A stretch of DNA of 14,114 nt, taken from positions 1 through 14,114 of the forward strand of contig DASYSA010000701.1 of assembly GCA_036003885.1 (NCBI GenBank), given 5' to 3'. The DNA is from DASYSA01 sp036003885 (GTDB lineage Bacteria > Acidobacteriota > Blastocatellia > UBA7656). The notes beneath the pieces are model-generated. The model was not told the DNA's origin. It worked only from the letters and a program-made list of their open reading frames with translations, and ran no database searches. Below are positions 7,056 through 14,048 of the stretch, one piece after another. The first letter of the stretch is position 1; each line of letters starts with the position of its first letter. The translations under genes and the position numbers were made by a program.

Positions 7056-7751
7056 CTAATCCATCTTCTTTGTTGGCGATGGGTCGTCGCCGGCGTGGTG
7101 GGTTTTCGAAGAACGCGAACGGTGTCGCAGGTATTCAATCAGTCCAGGCAAAAGCGAGATGAACAGGATCGCGATGATGACGAGCGAGAATCTTTTCTGT
7201 ACGATTTCGATGTTGCCGAACCAAAAGCCGGCGAAGAGACAGATCGCGACCCATGCGATGCCTCCTACCACGTTATAGACCAGGAATCGCCAATACGTCA
7301 TCTTGCCCATACCCGCAACGAATGGAGCAAAGGTCCGTACTATCGGAATGAACCTGGCGATGATGATCGTCTTGCCGCCATAGCGTTCATAGAACTGGTG
7401 CGTGCGGTCCAGGTACTCCCGATTCAGGAATCGCACTTTCTCTTTGCGAAAGATCTTCGCACCGAGGTATGCGCCGATCCAGTAGTTCACCGTGTCACCA
7501 AGCACGGCCGCTGTGGCCAGAAGCAAGAAGAGCAAGCCGACACTGAGCGGGCTTTCGGGTCTTGCCGCTAGCGTGCCTGCCGCGAACAAGAGCGAATCAC
7601 CGGGAAGCAATGGCGTCACCACCAGACCCGTTTCGCAGAAGACTACGAGGAACAGGAACAGATAAGTCCAGAGCCCGTAATCCCTGATCAATACATCGAG
7701 ATGCTTGTCCAGGTGCAGAAACAGATCTATGAGGCGAGTCAGTAGTTCCAT
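7056..7751 (-). CDS. DedA-family membrane protein
   Basis: A 231-residue polytopic inner-membrane protein of the DedA (SNARE-associated/VTT) family. Members support envelope integrity, proton-motive-force homeostasis and, in several cases, recycling of undecaprenyl phosphate or phospholipids. Visible signatures are FCETGLVVTPLLPGDSLLFA with Glu40 and Asp52, and RFIPIVRTFAPFVAGMGKM with Arg133 and Arg139, equivalent to the acidic and arginine residues needed in E. coli YqjA/YghB. Helices lie near 28-60, 68-88, 153-178 and 187-206; the C-terminal tail is basic and polar. The ATG at 7751 is chosen: the frame can be extended to 7817, but that extension translates the palindromic repeat and gives a repetitive NEKRGTRNEKR sequence. 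There is no Shine-Dalgarno site; the repeat ends 10 bases upstream. It follows pcm and probably belongs to the surE-pcm unit. Confidence 0.93.
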   Translation of the reverse strand: MELLTRLIDLFLHLDKHLDVLIRDYGLWTYLFLFLVVFCETGLVVTPLLPGDSLLFAAGTLAARPESPLSVGLLFLLLATAAVLGDTVNYWIGAYLGAKIFRKEKVRFLNREYLDRTHQFYERYGGKTIIIARFIPIVRTFAPFVAGMGKMTYWRFLVYNVVGGIAWVAICLFAGFWFGNIEIVQKRFSLVIIAILFISLLPGLIEYLRHRSRSSKTHHAGDDPSPTKKMD

Positions 7752-7761
7752 AGTAAAAAGA

Positions 7762-7861
7762 CGTTTCTCGTTTCTCGTTCCTCGTTTCTCGTTCTGCTCC
7801 CGCAGGCTACGGTACAACCGCAGACTCAGAACGAGAAACGAGCAACGTTAAACGAGAAACG
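7762..7861. repeat. Palindrome of 7-bp tandem units between pcm and dedA
   Basis: Arms 7762-7796 and 7827-7861 are 35-base inverted repeats with three mismatches around a 30-base loop; the loop itself contains CGGT/ACCG. Each arm is made of 7-bp units: AACGAGA, AACGAGC, AACGTTA, AACGAGA on one side and AACGAGA, AACGAGG, AACGAGA, AACGAGA on the other. The element fills nearly the whole 116-base pcm-dedA gap. Read on the minus strand, the hairpin is followed by CTTTTT (7759-7754), so it could work as an intrinsic terminator or attenuator ahead of dedA. Confidence 0.75.
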
Positions 7862-7867
7862 CTCTTT

Positions 7868-8545
7868 TTATCCAGGCCAGCCGTGACGCCCGATTAGCTT
7901 AACGAACGCGCACGATCCCTGCTCCTGGCGAATCAGGCCTTCTTCAGTTTTGATCACCCTGACGAGCGTTTGTTGCTCTTCATCGCCAACAGGAATAACG
8001 AGGCGTCCTCCCACGGCGAGTTGCGCTATGAGCGGCTCAGGTATTTCGGGGCTTCCGGCCGCAACCAGGATTCCGTCGTAAGGCGCGTGGTCACTCCATC
8101 CGATCGTGCCGTCAAACCACTTGACGGTTGCATTGTAGCAACCGAGTTGGCGGATGTTCGCCTGAGCTCGTCGCGCCAGTTCGCTTAGGCGCTCAATAGC
8201 GAAGACTCTTCCGGCCACCGCCGAGAGCACCGCCGTCTGGTAACCGGATCCCGCGCCGATTTCAAGAACCGTCGAGTCCTTATCCACTTCGAGCAACTCA
8301 GTCATGCGCGCGACCATGTAAGGCTGCGAAATTGTCTGCATATCGCCGATCGGCAACGCGTGATCGCCATAGGCTTTCGACCTGAGGGCTTCAGGAACGA
8401 AGTCATGACGCGGTATTTCGAGCATCGCTTTCAGCACGCGCTCGTCTCGAATGCCGCGACTGCGCAGCAAATCGACCATGCGCGAACGCTGTGACGGATG
8501 CAATTGTCCGCCCGTGGTCTGAGCGTTTGACGCGTTCGATCTCAT
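7868..8545 (-). CDS. pcm: Protein-L-isoaspartate O-methyltransferase
   Basis: A 225-residue protein. Pcm transfers a methyl group from S-adenosylmethionine to L-isoaspartyl residues in aged proteins, starting their repair. Visible signatures are the N-terminal segment RVLKAMLEIPRHDFVPE, the substrate-side motif TISQPYMVARM (residues 71-81), SAM motif I VLEIGAGSGYQTAVLS (93-108), the acidic residue of the next strand in VFAIERL (Glu118), and the later strands YDGILVAAGSPEIPEPL and GGRLVIPVG. Its ATG overlaps the surE stop codon in an ATGA, so translation is probably coupled to surE. The surE-pcm pairing is common in bacteria and links two stationary-phase maintenance enzymes. Confidence 0.97.
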   Translation of the reverse strand: MRSNASNAQTTGGQLHPSQRSRMVDLLRSRGIRDERVLKAMLEIPRHDFVPEALRSKAYGDHALPIGDMQTISQPYMVARMTELLEVDKDSTVLEIGAGSGYQTAVLSAVAGRVFAIERLSELARRAQANIRQLGCYNATVKWFDGTIGWSDHAPYDGILVAAGSPEIPEPLIAQLAVGGRLVIPVGDEEQQTLVRVIKTEEGLIRQEQGSCAFVKLIGRHGWPG

Positions 8546-9306
8546 TTTGATTGTGAATTCAGCAGCGTATCCCAGTTCTCTGCCTTGATCTGTTCAAGAA
8601 CTCGATGGTCGGTGAGGTCGCTGCGCAATGGAGTGATCGAAGCGAAGCCGTGCCGCAACGCTTCGTAGTCCGTGCCTTCCTCTTCGTTCCATGTAAGCGC
8701 CTCTTCTCCGATCCAGTAGTAGCTTCGCTGGCGGGGATCAGTGCCTTCGACGATGTTGGGTCGGATGATCTTCGATCCCTGACGCGTCATACGCAGCCCG
8801 TGTATCGGCCCTGGGGGAACGTTGACGTTGAGCATCGTGCCTCGCGGAAGTCCGTTGTCCAGAACTCGTCGTCCGATCTCCAGCGCCAGCTGAGCGGCGT
8901 TCCCGAAATCGAAGTCGACACGCTGCACGAGACTCATAGCCACTCCGGGCAGTCCGTAGATCGAAGCTTCAAGCGCGCCCGCGACCGTCCCTGAGTAGGA
9001 CACATCGTCCCCAAGGTTTCCACCCTTGTTGATACCCGAAAAGACCATATCGGGCGGCCTGTTTCGCATTATCGAATTCATTGCGAGCGTGACGCAATCA
9101 GTGGGAGTGCCGTCGACCGAGTAGTGCCGGTCGTCGATCTTATCGATGCGCAGCGGCCTCGCGAGGGTAAGTGAACGCGACGCCGCGCTCATCTCGTGGG
9201 CAGGCGCGACGACGAACACATCCGCGATCGCTTCAAGCGATCTGGCAAGCTCGATAATGCCCGCCGAGTGAATGCCGTCATCGTTGGTTACCAGGATAGT
9301 CGCCAT
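8542..9306 (-). CDS. surE: 5'/3'-nucleotidase SurE
   Basis: A 254-residue protein of typical SurE length. SurE is a metal-dependent phosphatase that hydrolyses nucleoside 5'- and 3'-monophosphates and short polyphosphates, important for survival under stress or in stationary phase. Visible motifs are the N-terminal ILVTNDDGIHSAGI with metal ligands Asp9 and Asp10, VVAPAHEMSAASRSLTL with Ser40, SVDGTPTDCV, and VFSGINKGGNLGDDVSYSGT with Asn93. The start at 9306 has no strong Shine-Dalgarno site, but the residues immediately after it (MATILVTNDDG) match the usual family N-terminus. Upstream, between it and tRNA-Pro, lies a region of nested inverted repeats that may form a structured leader. It overlaps pcm by four bases. 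Confidence 0.97.
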   Translation of the reverse strand: MATILVTNDDGIHSAGIIELARSLEAIADVFVVAPAHEMSAASRSLTLARPLRIDKIDDRHYSVDGTPTDCVTLAMNSIMRNRPPDMVFSGINKGGNLGDDVSYSGTVAGALEASIYGLPGVAMSLVQRVDFDFGNAAQLALEIGRRVLDNGLPRGTMLNVNVPPGPIHGLRMTRQGSKIIRPNIVEGTDPRQRSYYWIGEEALTWNEEEGTDYEALRHGFASITPLRSDLTDHRVLEQIKAENWDTLLNSQSK

Positions 9307-9320
9307 AAATTGAAAAGCCC

Positions 9321-9378
9321 CGCAGGCCGCCGAGTCGCGGCGCGTTAATGTGCCGCATTACTGCACCTTTAGCCTGCG
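9321..9378 (-). other. Structured surE leader / tRNA 3' region (nested inverted repeats)
   Basis: In the 151-base gap between tRNA-Pro and surE, CGCAGGC (9321-9327) pairs with GCCTGCG (9372-9378). Inside this outer stem, CGCCG (9328-9332) pairs with CGGCG (9338-9342), and either GTGC (9350-9353) pairs with GCAC (9363-9366) or TAATG (9346-9350) pairs with CATTA (9356-9360); the two latter hairpins exclude each other. On the minus strand the outer stem is followed by GGGGCTTTTC and then the surE ATG. It could be a weak terminator or processing signal for the tRNA, or a surE leader. No known riboswitch is recognised. Confidence 0.4.
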
Positions 9379-9457
9379 AGTCGCGCACCCGAACGTCGGA
9401 TGATGCCTACCGCGCAGATCCGAAACCTGGTCTTGTGTCTCTGGGTATTGAGAGCAA

Positions 9458-9534
9458 TGGTCGGGACGACTGGATTCGAACCAGCGACCTCTTCCACCCC
9501 AAGGAAGCGCGCTACCGGGCTGCGCCACGTCCCG
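9458..9534 (-). tRNA. tRNA-Pro (anticodon GGG)
   Basis: On the minus strand the 77-base sequence folds as a tRNA: acceptor CGGGACG pairs with CGTCCCG, followed by discriminator A and an encoded CCA. The D-arm stem is GCGC/GCGC, the anticodon stem CTTCC/GGAAG with loop TTGGGGT (anticodon GGG), and the T-arm GCTGG TTCGAAT CCAGT (stem and loop). The C1-G72 pair with A73 is characteristic of bacterial tRNA-Pro. It lies 30 bases after the merR-family gene and is probably made from the ihf-merR transcript, an arrangement conserved in many bacteria. Confidence 0.96.
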
Positions 9535-9564
9535 TTCCAAACACGGTTTTCTCTCTCCTGGACT

Positions 9565-10089
9565 TCAACGGCTGATGCTAGCATTCGACTTAAGCAAAGT
9601 CAACAAATCCTCCAAATCTCGTTTTAACGTCCATAGTGCGCGATGCATTTGGGGAGGGACTTTTTTATCGTCGATGGCGGGAGTCGTGCTGAGGCCGGGC
9701 AAAATGCCTGTCTGGGCCGGCGGCGCCGGCTCTACGGGCGCGGCCGCCTGTGCCGGCGGTGGTGTGGACTGCGGCGGGGTCACGTCAACTGGCTCAGGTT
9801 CTCTGATCGACGCTCGCGCTCTGGGCGAATTACTGCGAATCTCGTCCAGAAGTTTCTTCTTGGCGCCTGCGATGGTGAACTTCTCTTCGTACAGGAGATC
9901 GCGAATGCGCATAACCATCTCGACGTCTTTGCGCCGATAGACGCGTTGACCGGCGCGGTTCTTCTGGGGGGTGAGCATCGGAAACTCGGTCTCCCAGTAT
10001 CGCAGAACGTGTGGCTGGACCTTTATCAACTCGCAGACTTCGCCGATCCTGAAGAATATCTTCTGAGGGATTCTTGAATAGACTTCCAT
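9565..10089 (-). CDS. MerR-family transcriptional regulator next to IHF
   Basis: A 174-residue protein. Residues 11-83 are a MerR-type winged helix-turn-helix: FFRIGEVCELIKVQPHVLRY, then WETEFPMLTPQKNRAGQRVY with the YRRKDVEMVMRIRDLLYEE wing and helix. This is the subtype found beside ihfA in many bacteria, which lacks the cysteine ligands of metal sensors. Residues 100-130 are a Pro/Ala-rich linker, and 147-172 form a final helix (ALWTLKRDLEDLLTLLKSN) that probably dimerises. The ATG at 10089 is chosen because GAGG (10095-10098) lies 5 bases upstream; the GTG at 10095 overlaps that site. It starts 30 bases after the IHF/HU gene and is followed 30 bases later by tRNA-Pro. Target genes are unknown. 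Confidence 0.93.
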   Translation of the reverse strand: MEVYSRIPQKIFFRIGEVCELIKVQPHVLRYWETEFPMLTPQKNRAGQRVYRRKDVEMVMRIRDLLYEEKFTIAGAKKKLLDEIRSNSPRARASIREPEPVDVTPPQSTPPPAQAAAPVEPAPPAQTGILPGLSTTPAIDDKKVPPQMHRALWTLKRDLEDLLTLLKSNASISR

Positions 10090-10119
10090 AAGCACCTCAA
10101 AAAATCAGCGCCGGCCGGA

Positions 10120-10389
10120 TTAAACCTCTCGAATCGAGCGAGAGGGCCTGAAGACCAGAGTGTGGTGTCTGCGTAACTGAATCTCCTCACCGGTGATCGG
10201 GTTTCGCCCGCGTCTGGACTTCCGTTCGACAATCTCGAAAGTGCCGAATCCCACAATGTAGACGCTCTCACCTCTCAAGAGACGCGTCTTAACTGCGTCC
10301 AGGAGAATATCGACCACTCTCAGCGCTTCTTGATTTGTGAGGCCGCCGTGTCGATCATAAATCGCGCGCGCGAGATCGGCTTTGGTCAT
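10120..10389 (-). CDS. HU/IHF-family nucleoid protein (IHF alpha-like by context)
   Basis: An 89-residue protein of the expected size. HU/IHF proteins form dimers that bend DNA and organise the nucleoid. Visible features are the N-terminal MTKADLARAIYDRHGGLTNQ helices, GFGTFEIVERKSRRGRNP at 47-64 including the DNA-intercalating proline Pro64, and the C-terminal VFRPSRSIRE. The ATG at 10389 is chosen because a GGGAGG (10400-10405) lies 10 bases upstream; the longer GTG start at 10407 overlaps that site and adds six non-conserved residues. The following MerR gene and tRNA-Pro match the ihfA neighbourhood, which favours IHF-alpha over HU, though the sequence alone does not decide. Confidence 0.95.
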   Translation of the reverse strand: MTKADLARAIYDRHGGLTNQEALRVVDILLDAVKTRLLRGESVYIVGFGTFEIVERKSRRGRNPITGEEIQLRRHHTLVFRPSRSIREV

Positions 10390-10470
10390 ACCGCTGGTGC
10401 CTCCCACTTCGCATTACAGCCGCGTGGCAGAAGACGGTCTCGTGGTCAGGCAGCTTCGTCCGCGATGGTC

Positions 10471-10499
10471 ATGTTATGCATTTCAAGAGCGGGTGTCAA
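10471..10499 (-). promoter_or_regulatory. Predicted sigma70-type promoter for ihf-merR-tRNA-Pro
   Basis: On the minus strand a perfect TTGACA (10499-10494) and TAACAT (10476-10471, four of six matches) are 17 bases apart. Transcription would start near 10464, leaving a leader of about 75 bases. Just upstream a perfect hairpin, AGCTTT (10506-10511) and AAAGCT (10515-10520) around AGA, lies within 10 bases of the -35 and could be an operator. Confidence 0.5.
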
Positions 10500-10520
10500 T
10501 GATTTAGCTTTAGAAAAGCT

Positions 10521-10716
10521 CAGCAGAGACAGCGACTTAGACCGCAAGGGTGAATGGAAAGGTGAAGGAGTTGGAATGAGGGATAAGCTACCGGAGTCTG
10601 AGGGTCAGCGCTCGAACCGTCGACTACATCTGATCGTATCGAACCGCAGTCGGCTTTCAAATTGTTACTCGTACACAGTGACCGTCACATCGCGGCTCGC
10701 AGCGCCGGCGGGATCT
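10521..10716. other. Intergenic region without recognised features
   Basis: This is the remainder of the 327-base gap between the hydrolase stop and the ihf start. I see no convincing terminator for the hydrolase gene, no tRNA, no repeat and no conserved reading frame here. GC-rich stretches just after the hydrolase stop (around 10690-10716) could pair weakly, but no T-run follows. Confidence 0.5.
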
Positions 10717-12735
10717 CTATTGGCGCGCCTGTTTGTCGAACCGCAGGTTTCTGACGCGCCCGCCCGTCAACCTGAACCCTGTCACTCGCCGCTCCTTATC
10801 GCGCGTGAAACTGACCTTTGAAAAAAACCACGCACTCCCCGAGAACTGATCGGCAACAGTCGGAGTCAATCTGACGTCGTCGTTTCGCCGGTGCTCCGCG
10901 AGCAACCTTCCCTCTTTCACGACGATCGTATAAACCGTGCCCAGCTCGCCGCTGTAGTAATCACCTGTGTATTCCGCCAGCGCCGCTGCGTCCGGCGTGA
11001 AAGGCTGGATTCTTTTTGCAGCGATGTTTTGACTGCCCTGCTGCAACGTAAACTGCGCGACGTTCCCCTTTTCATCTCGTTGAAAGATTACTTCCGCATT
11101 TACGGCCCTCAAGAAAAACCTGGTTTCTGACTCAGGAAACAGTTCAGCCTTTGGTTGTCCTGTCGCCTGCGCCATCAATGTGCCATTTTCCTTCGTGATA
11201 TCGACGATCATCGTTGCTGGCCCTTGAAGCTCATACCTGCCAACGTAAGCATCGTAAATAGCCGGATTGACCTTTACTGCCATTCGTTCCGCGGGTTTGG
11301 CCTTTGGTGCTTCGGGTTTCAGTTGGTCTGCGAGATAAAGGTCGGCAACCTGACGGGCCATTCCAGACGGATTGAAGGAACCCAGATTACTCAAGATGAC
11401 AACAGCAAACTTCTGATCCGGGAATCGCATTACTTGACTGCGGTACCCGGCATCTCCTCCTCCATGTTCAATCACTTTGAGACCTTTGTACTTTCCGATC
11501 ACTAATCCGAAGGCGTAGTCGAGTCTCTCTCCGCTGTTGAGCACGCCCTGCTGGAACATCTGCTGTATTACTTGCACACCACCCACGCGTCCGTCATCAA
11601 AGTTGTTCAACCACTTGGCCATATCTTCCACGGTGGTAAAGAGGCTCGTCGCACCGACGTTGGCATAATTCAGCGCGATCAATCCAAAACCCCCGCCCGC
11701 TGCGGAGCCATAAGAATAAGCCCTGTCCTTCACGATCATCCGGTGGTCATCGTGAAAGTGAGTATGGTTCATATCAAGAGGTTTGAAGATGTTTGCGTCA
11801 GTAAACTGGCGAAATGACTGGCCTGTCACGCGTTCTACGATGACCGCCAGTAGCGTGTAGCCCGTGTTGCAGTAGAGGTGTTCCTGGCCGGGTGCGAAGT
11901 TGAGTTCCTTCTGATGTCTGACCATTTTTAGAATGTGTTCCATGGTGATCACATCGTCGAGTCGCCAACCGGCCATGGCCAGGAGCTCCCACTGATCACG
12001 CAACCCGCTGATGTGGTGAATCAGGTGTCGAATCGTAATGGTTTTCCCGAAATCAGGGACCTCAGGCAAATATTTGTGAATGTCGTCATCCAGCGATAGC
12101 TTGCCTTGTGCAGCCAGCATGGCAACGGCAAAGGCGGTGAACTGCTTCGACACCGAAGCTACGTGAAACACGGTGGAAGGCGTTATCGGAACGTTGTATT
12201 CAAGATTCGCAATACCATACCCGCGCTTGTAAATGATTTTCCCATCCTTGATCACAGCCAGCGCGCAACCGGGCGAATCCGGTCTATCCCATGCAATGAA
12301 TAATCGGTCTAACTTCTCTGTTAGCGAGACTGCGGCATGAAGCAGGTTTTCGATCCTGATTTCATAGCGGCCGGTCTTTGTACCGTCAAGGGCACGCACC
12401 TCGATGCGATATTTGCCAGACGCTTCAGCGTTTATCACTATCGGTTCCGGCCCCTGATCTCCATTCGGACTGTCAATCTCTGAAAGCTGCTTTCCATCGG
12501 GACCGAAGACAGTGACGACTACATCAACGCCTCTTTGATCCACTACGGCATATAGAACCTGGCCAGCTTTGAGATCAACGCGATATGCGTGCTTGTCATT
12601 GCGAGCCAACTCCTTTTCCAGGGGTCTGCCGGGGGTAAGCTCAATAGTATCTGTTTGACTCCAGGCCTCGGCGTGGACGAAGGCAGCGGAGATGGATAAC
12701 AGTGATAAGAGAGCAATAGAGCGTATGGTCTTCAT
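10717..12735 (-). CDS. Exported serine beta-lactamase-like hydrolase with PPC-like domain
   Basis: A 672-residue protein. The ATG at 12735 is chosen because GGGAGAGG (12743-12750) lies 7 bases upstream and a signal peptide follows (MKTIRSIALLSLLSISAAF, cleavage near residue 27). Residues about 29-131 resemble a bacterial pre-peptidase C-terminal (PPC) beta-sandwich: ELARNDKHAYRVDLKAGQVL ... GKYRIEVRALD. Residues about 140-455 are a class C beta-lactamase-like (S12/esterase EstB-type) domain: SVSK at 194-197 with nucleophile Ser194 and Lys197, YCN at 288-290, and HGGG at 424-427 in place of the KTG box. Two similar C-terminal modules follow (about 490-575 and 585-670), reminiscent of DUF3471-type lipocalin-like domains. 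Likely a periplasmic or secreted esterase or peptidase; antibiotic resistance is not implied. Sampled stretches are 38-53% GC against about 67% in lysC. Confidence 0.9.
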   Translation of the reverse strand: MKTIRSIALLSLLSISAAFVHAEAWSQTDTIELTPGRPLEKELARNDKHAYRVDLKAGQVLYAVVDQRGVDVVVTVFGPDGKQLSEIDSPNGDQGPEPIVINAEASGKYRIEVRALDGTKTGRYEIRIENLLHAAVSLTEKLDRLFIAWDRPDSPGCALAVIKDGKIIYKRGYGIANLEYNVPITPSTVFHVASVSKQFTAFAVAMLAAQGKLSLDDDIHKYLPEVPDFGKTITIRHLIHHISGLRDQWELLAMAGWRLDDVITMEHILKMVRHQKELNFAPGQEHLYCNTGYTLLAVIVERVTGQSFRQFTDANIFKPLDMNHTHFHDDHRMIVKDRAYSYGSAAGGGFGLIALNYANVGATSLFTTVEDMAKWLNNFDDGRVGGVQVIQQMFQQGVLNSGERLDYAFGLVIGKYKGLKVIEHGGGDAGYRSQVMRFPDQKFAVVILSNLGSFNPSGMARQVADLYLADQLKPEAPKAKPAERMAVKVNPAIYDAYVGRYELQGPATMIVDITKENGTLMAQATGQPKAELFPESETRFFLRAVNAEVIFQRDEKGNVAQFTLQQGSQNIAAKRIQPFTPDAAALAEYTGDYYSGELGTVYTIVVKEGRLLAEHRRNDDVRLTPTVADQFSGSAWFFSKVSFTRDKERRVTGFRLTGGRVRNLRFDKQARQ

Positions 12736-12814
12736 TGTATGGCCTCTCCCGTATATCCACAGGGATCTCCGCCCGCGATTCGGTATCGGGACGGGCACAC
12801 TTAGCACAAACATG

Positions 12815-14041
12815 TCACGCGCCGGCTTCAGCATCATCAAGGTGAAACAGGTCGTGCACCACTCTTACGGCGCGTTCAGCATCTTTCGCACTGACGGCGC
12901 AGCTTATTCGTATCTCCGAGGTGGAGATCATTTTGATATTGACGCCGGCTTTGCCGAGCGCGCCGAACATGCGAGCGGCGATATCGGGCTGATCCATCAG
13001 GCTCGCTCCGATGATGCTCACTTTGGCGACGTCGGGGTCGGCCTCAACACCCGCCGCTCCGATTCGTTCCGCGATCTCTTCAAGCGTCGCTCGAGCTGAG
13101 TTCAAGTCGACTCGCTTGACGGTGAAGGTTATGTCGTTGACTGCTCCGCCCTGATGAAAGGCCTGGATGATCATATCGACGCTGATGCGTTTGGCGGCCA
13201 GCGCGCCGAAAATCTCACCCGCCACTCCGGGCCGGTCCGGAACTTTGAGAATCACGAGTCGCGCTTGATCGTTGTCGACAGTCACGCCGCTGACCGGCCG
13301 GTAAATCTCCATTTCGTCTGCTCCTCTTAGAATCGTTCCCTCGTGGTCGGGGTCAAAGGTGTTTCTGACCCGAAGCGGGAGCCTGTGTTTGCGCGCAAGC
13401 TCAACCGCTCTGGGGTGCAATACCTGAGCGCCAACTCTCGCCATCTCCAGCATCTCTTCATAAGAGATCTCAGGAAGAAGCCTTGCCGACGGCACGAGAT
13501 TAGGGTCAGCCGTGTAGACGCCGCTCACGTCGGTGTAGATGTCACAGGTTTCAGCTTCGAGCGCCGCGGCGATTGCAACCGCGGTCGTGTCCGATCCTCC
13601 CCGACCGAGCGTAGTTGTATCACCCTCGGGCGTTGTGCCCTGGAAGCCTGCGGCGACGACGACGAAGCCGTCATTCAAGTAGCCCTTTATCCGTTCGGTC
13701 TTTATGTCGACGATGCGGGCCGCGTTGTGGACGCTCTCGGTTATTATTCCCAACTGGGCGCCGGTCAGAGACACCGCACGCATGCCTATTTCATTAACGG
13801 CCATTGCGACCAGGGCTATCGATATTTGTTCACCTGTAGCAAGCAGCGCATCCAGCTCGCGCTGGTTCGGCGCCGGTCCCACCTGTGCGGCAAGTTTGAG
13901 AAGGTAGTCGGTCGTGTCTCCCATAGCGGAGACCACCACGACGACAGGTCCCTCTCTGGCGGCGCGGGCCACGATTCCTGCAACGTTCTTGATTCGCGCT
14001 AGCGACTTGACTGAGGTTCCACCGAATTTCTGAACAATCAT
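12815..14041 (-). CDS. lysC: Aspartate kinase with tandem ACT domains
   Basis: A 408-residue monofunctional aspartate kinase of normal length. It phosphorylates L-aspartate to beta-aspartyl phosphate, the first step towards lysine/diaminopimelate, threonine and methionine. Visible motifs are KFGGTSV (residues 5-11), VSAMGDTTD (38-46), LLATGEQIS (67-75), TTLGRGGSDTTA (143-154), and VGAQVLHPRAVELAR (203-217). ACT domains near 262-330 and 340-402 end with VSIIGASLMDQPDIAARMFG and MISTSEIRISC, typical of feedback-inhibited (lysine and/or threonine) enzymes. The start has no Shine-Dalgarno site; a heptamer palindrome ends 7 bases upstream. An internal ATG (residue 244) with a good ribosome-binding site suggests a separately made beta subunit. 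The hydrolase gene begins 79 bases downstream. Confidence 0.97.
   Translation of the reverse strand: MIVQKFGGTSVKSLARIKNVAGIVARAAREGPVVVVVSAMGDTTDYLLKLAAQVGPAPNQRELDALLATGEQISIALVAMAVNEIGMRAVSLTGAQLGIITESVHNAARIVDIKTERIKGYLNDGFVVVAAGFQGTTPEGDTTTLGRGGSDTTAVAIAAALEAETCDIYTDVSGVYTADPNLVPSARLLPEISYEEMLEMARVGAQVLHPRAVELARKHRLPLRVRNTFDPDHEGTILRGADEMEIYRPVSGVTVDNDQARLVILKVPDRPGVAGEIFGALAAKRISVDMIIQAFHQGGAVNDITFTVKRVDLNSARATLEEIAERIGAAGVEADPDVAKVSIIGASLMDQPDIAARMFGALGKAGVNIKMISTSEIRISCAVSAKDAERAVRVVHDLFHLDDAEAGA
13310..13328 (-). promoter_or_regulatory. Internal ribosome-binding site and start for a lysC beta subunit
   Basis: On the minus strand AAGAGGAG (13328-13321) stands 8 bases before an in-frame ATG (13312-13310, Met244). 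Translation from it would give a 165-residue protein holding both ACT domains. The alpha/beta aspartate kinases of Bacillus subtilis and Corynebacterium glutamicum use an internal start at the equivalent place, giving beta subunits of similar size. Confidence 0.55.
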
Positions 14042-14048
14042 AAGAAGA

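Noticed and set aside
7026..7571. A 181-codon rightward frame antisense to dedA
   Set aside because: DedA signature motifs on the other strand explain the region; the antisense product has no motif.
7752..7817. N-terminal extension of DedA by 22 residues
   Set aside because: The extension translates the heptamer palindrome and has no counterpart in the DedA family; the ATG at 7751 gives a normal N-terminus.
9348..9627. Several short open frames on both strands overlapping the tRNA, including one reading VAQPGSALPWGGRGRWFESS
   Set aside because: These are translations of tRNA-Pro and its flanks; that peptide pattern is a well-known artefact of translating tRNA genes.
13343..14002. A 219-codon rightward open frame inside lysC
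   Set aside because: It lies antisense to a fully conserved aspartate kinase frame, has no recognisable motif and is explained by the high GC content.
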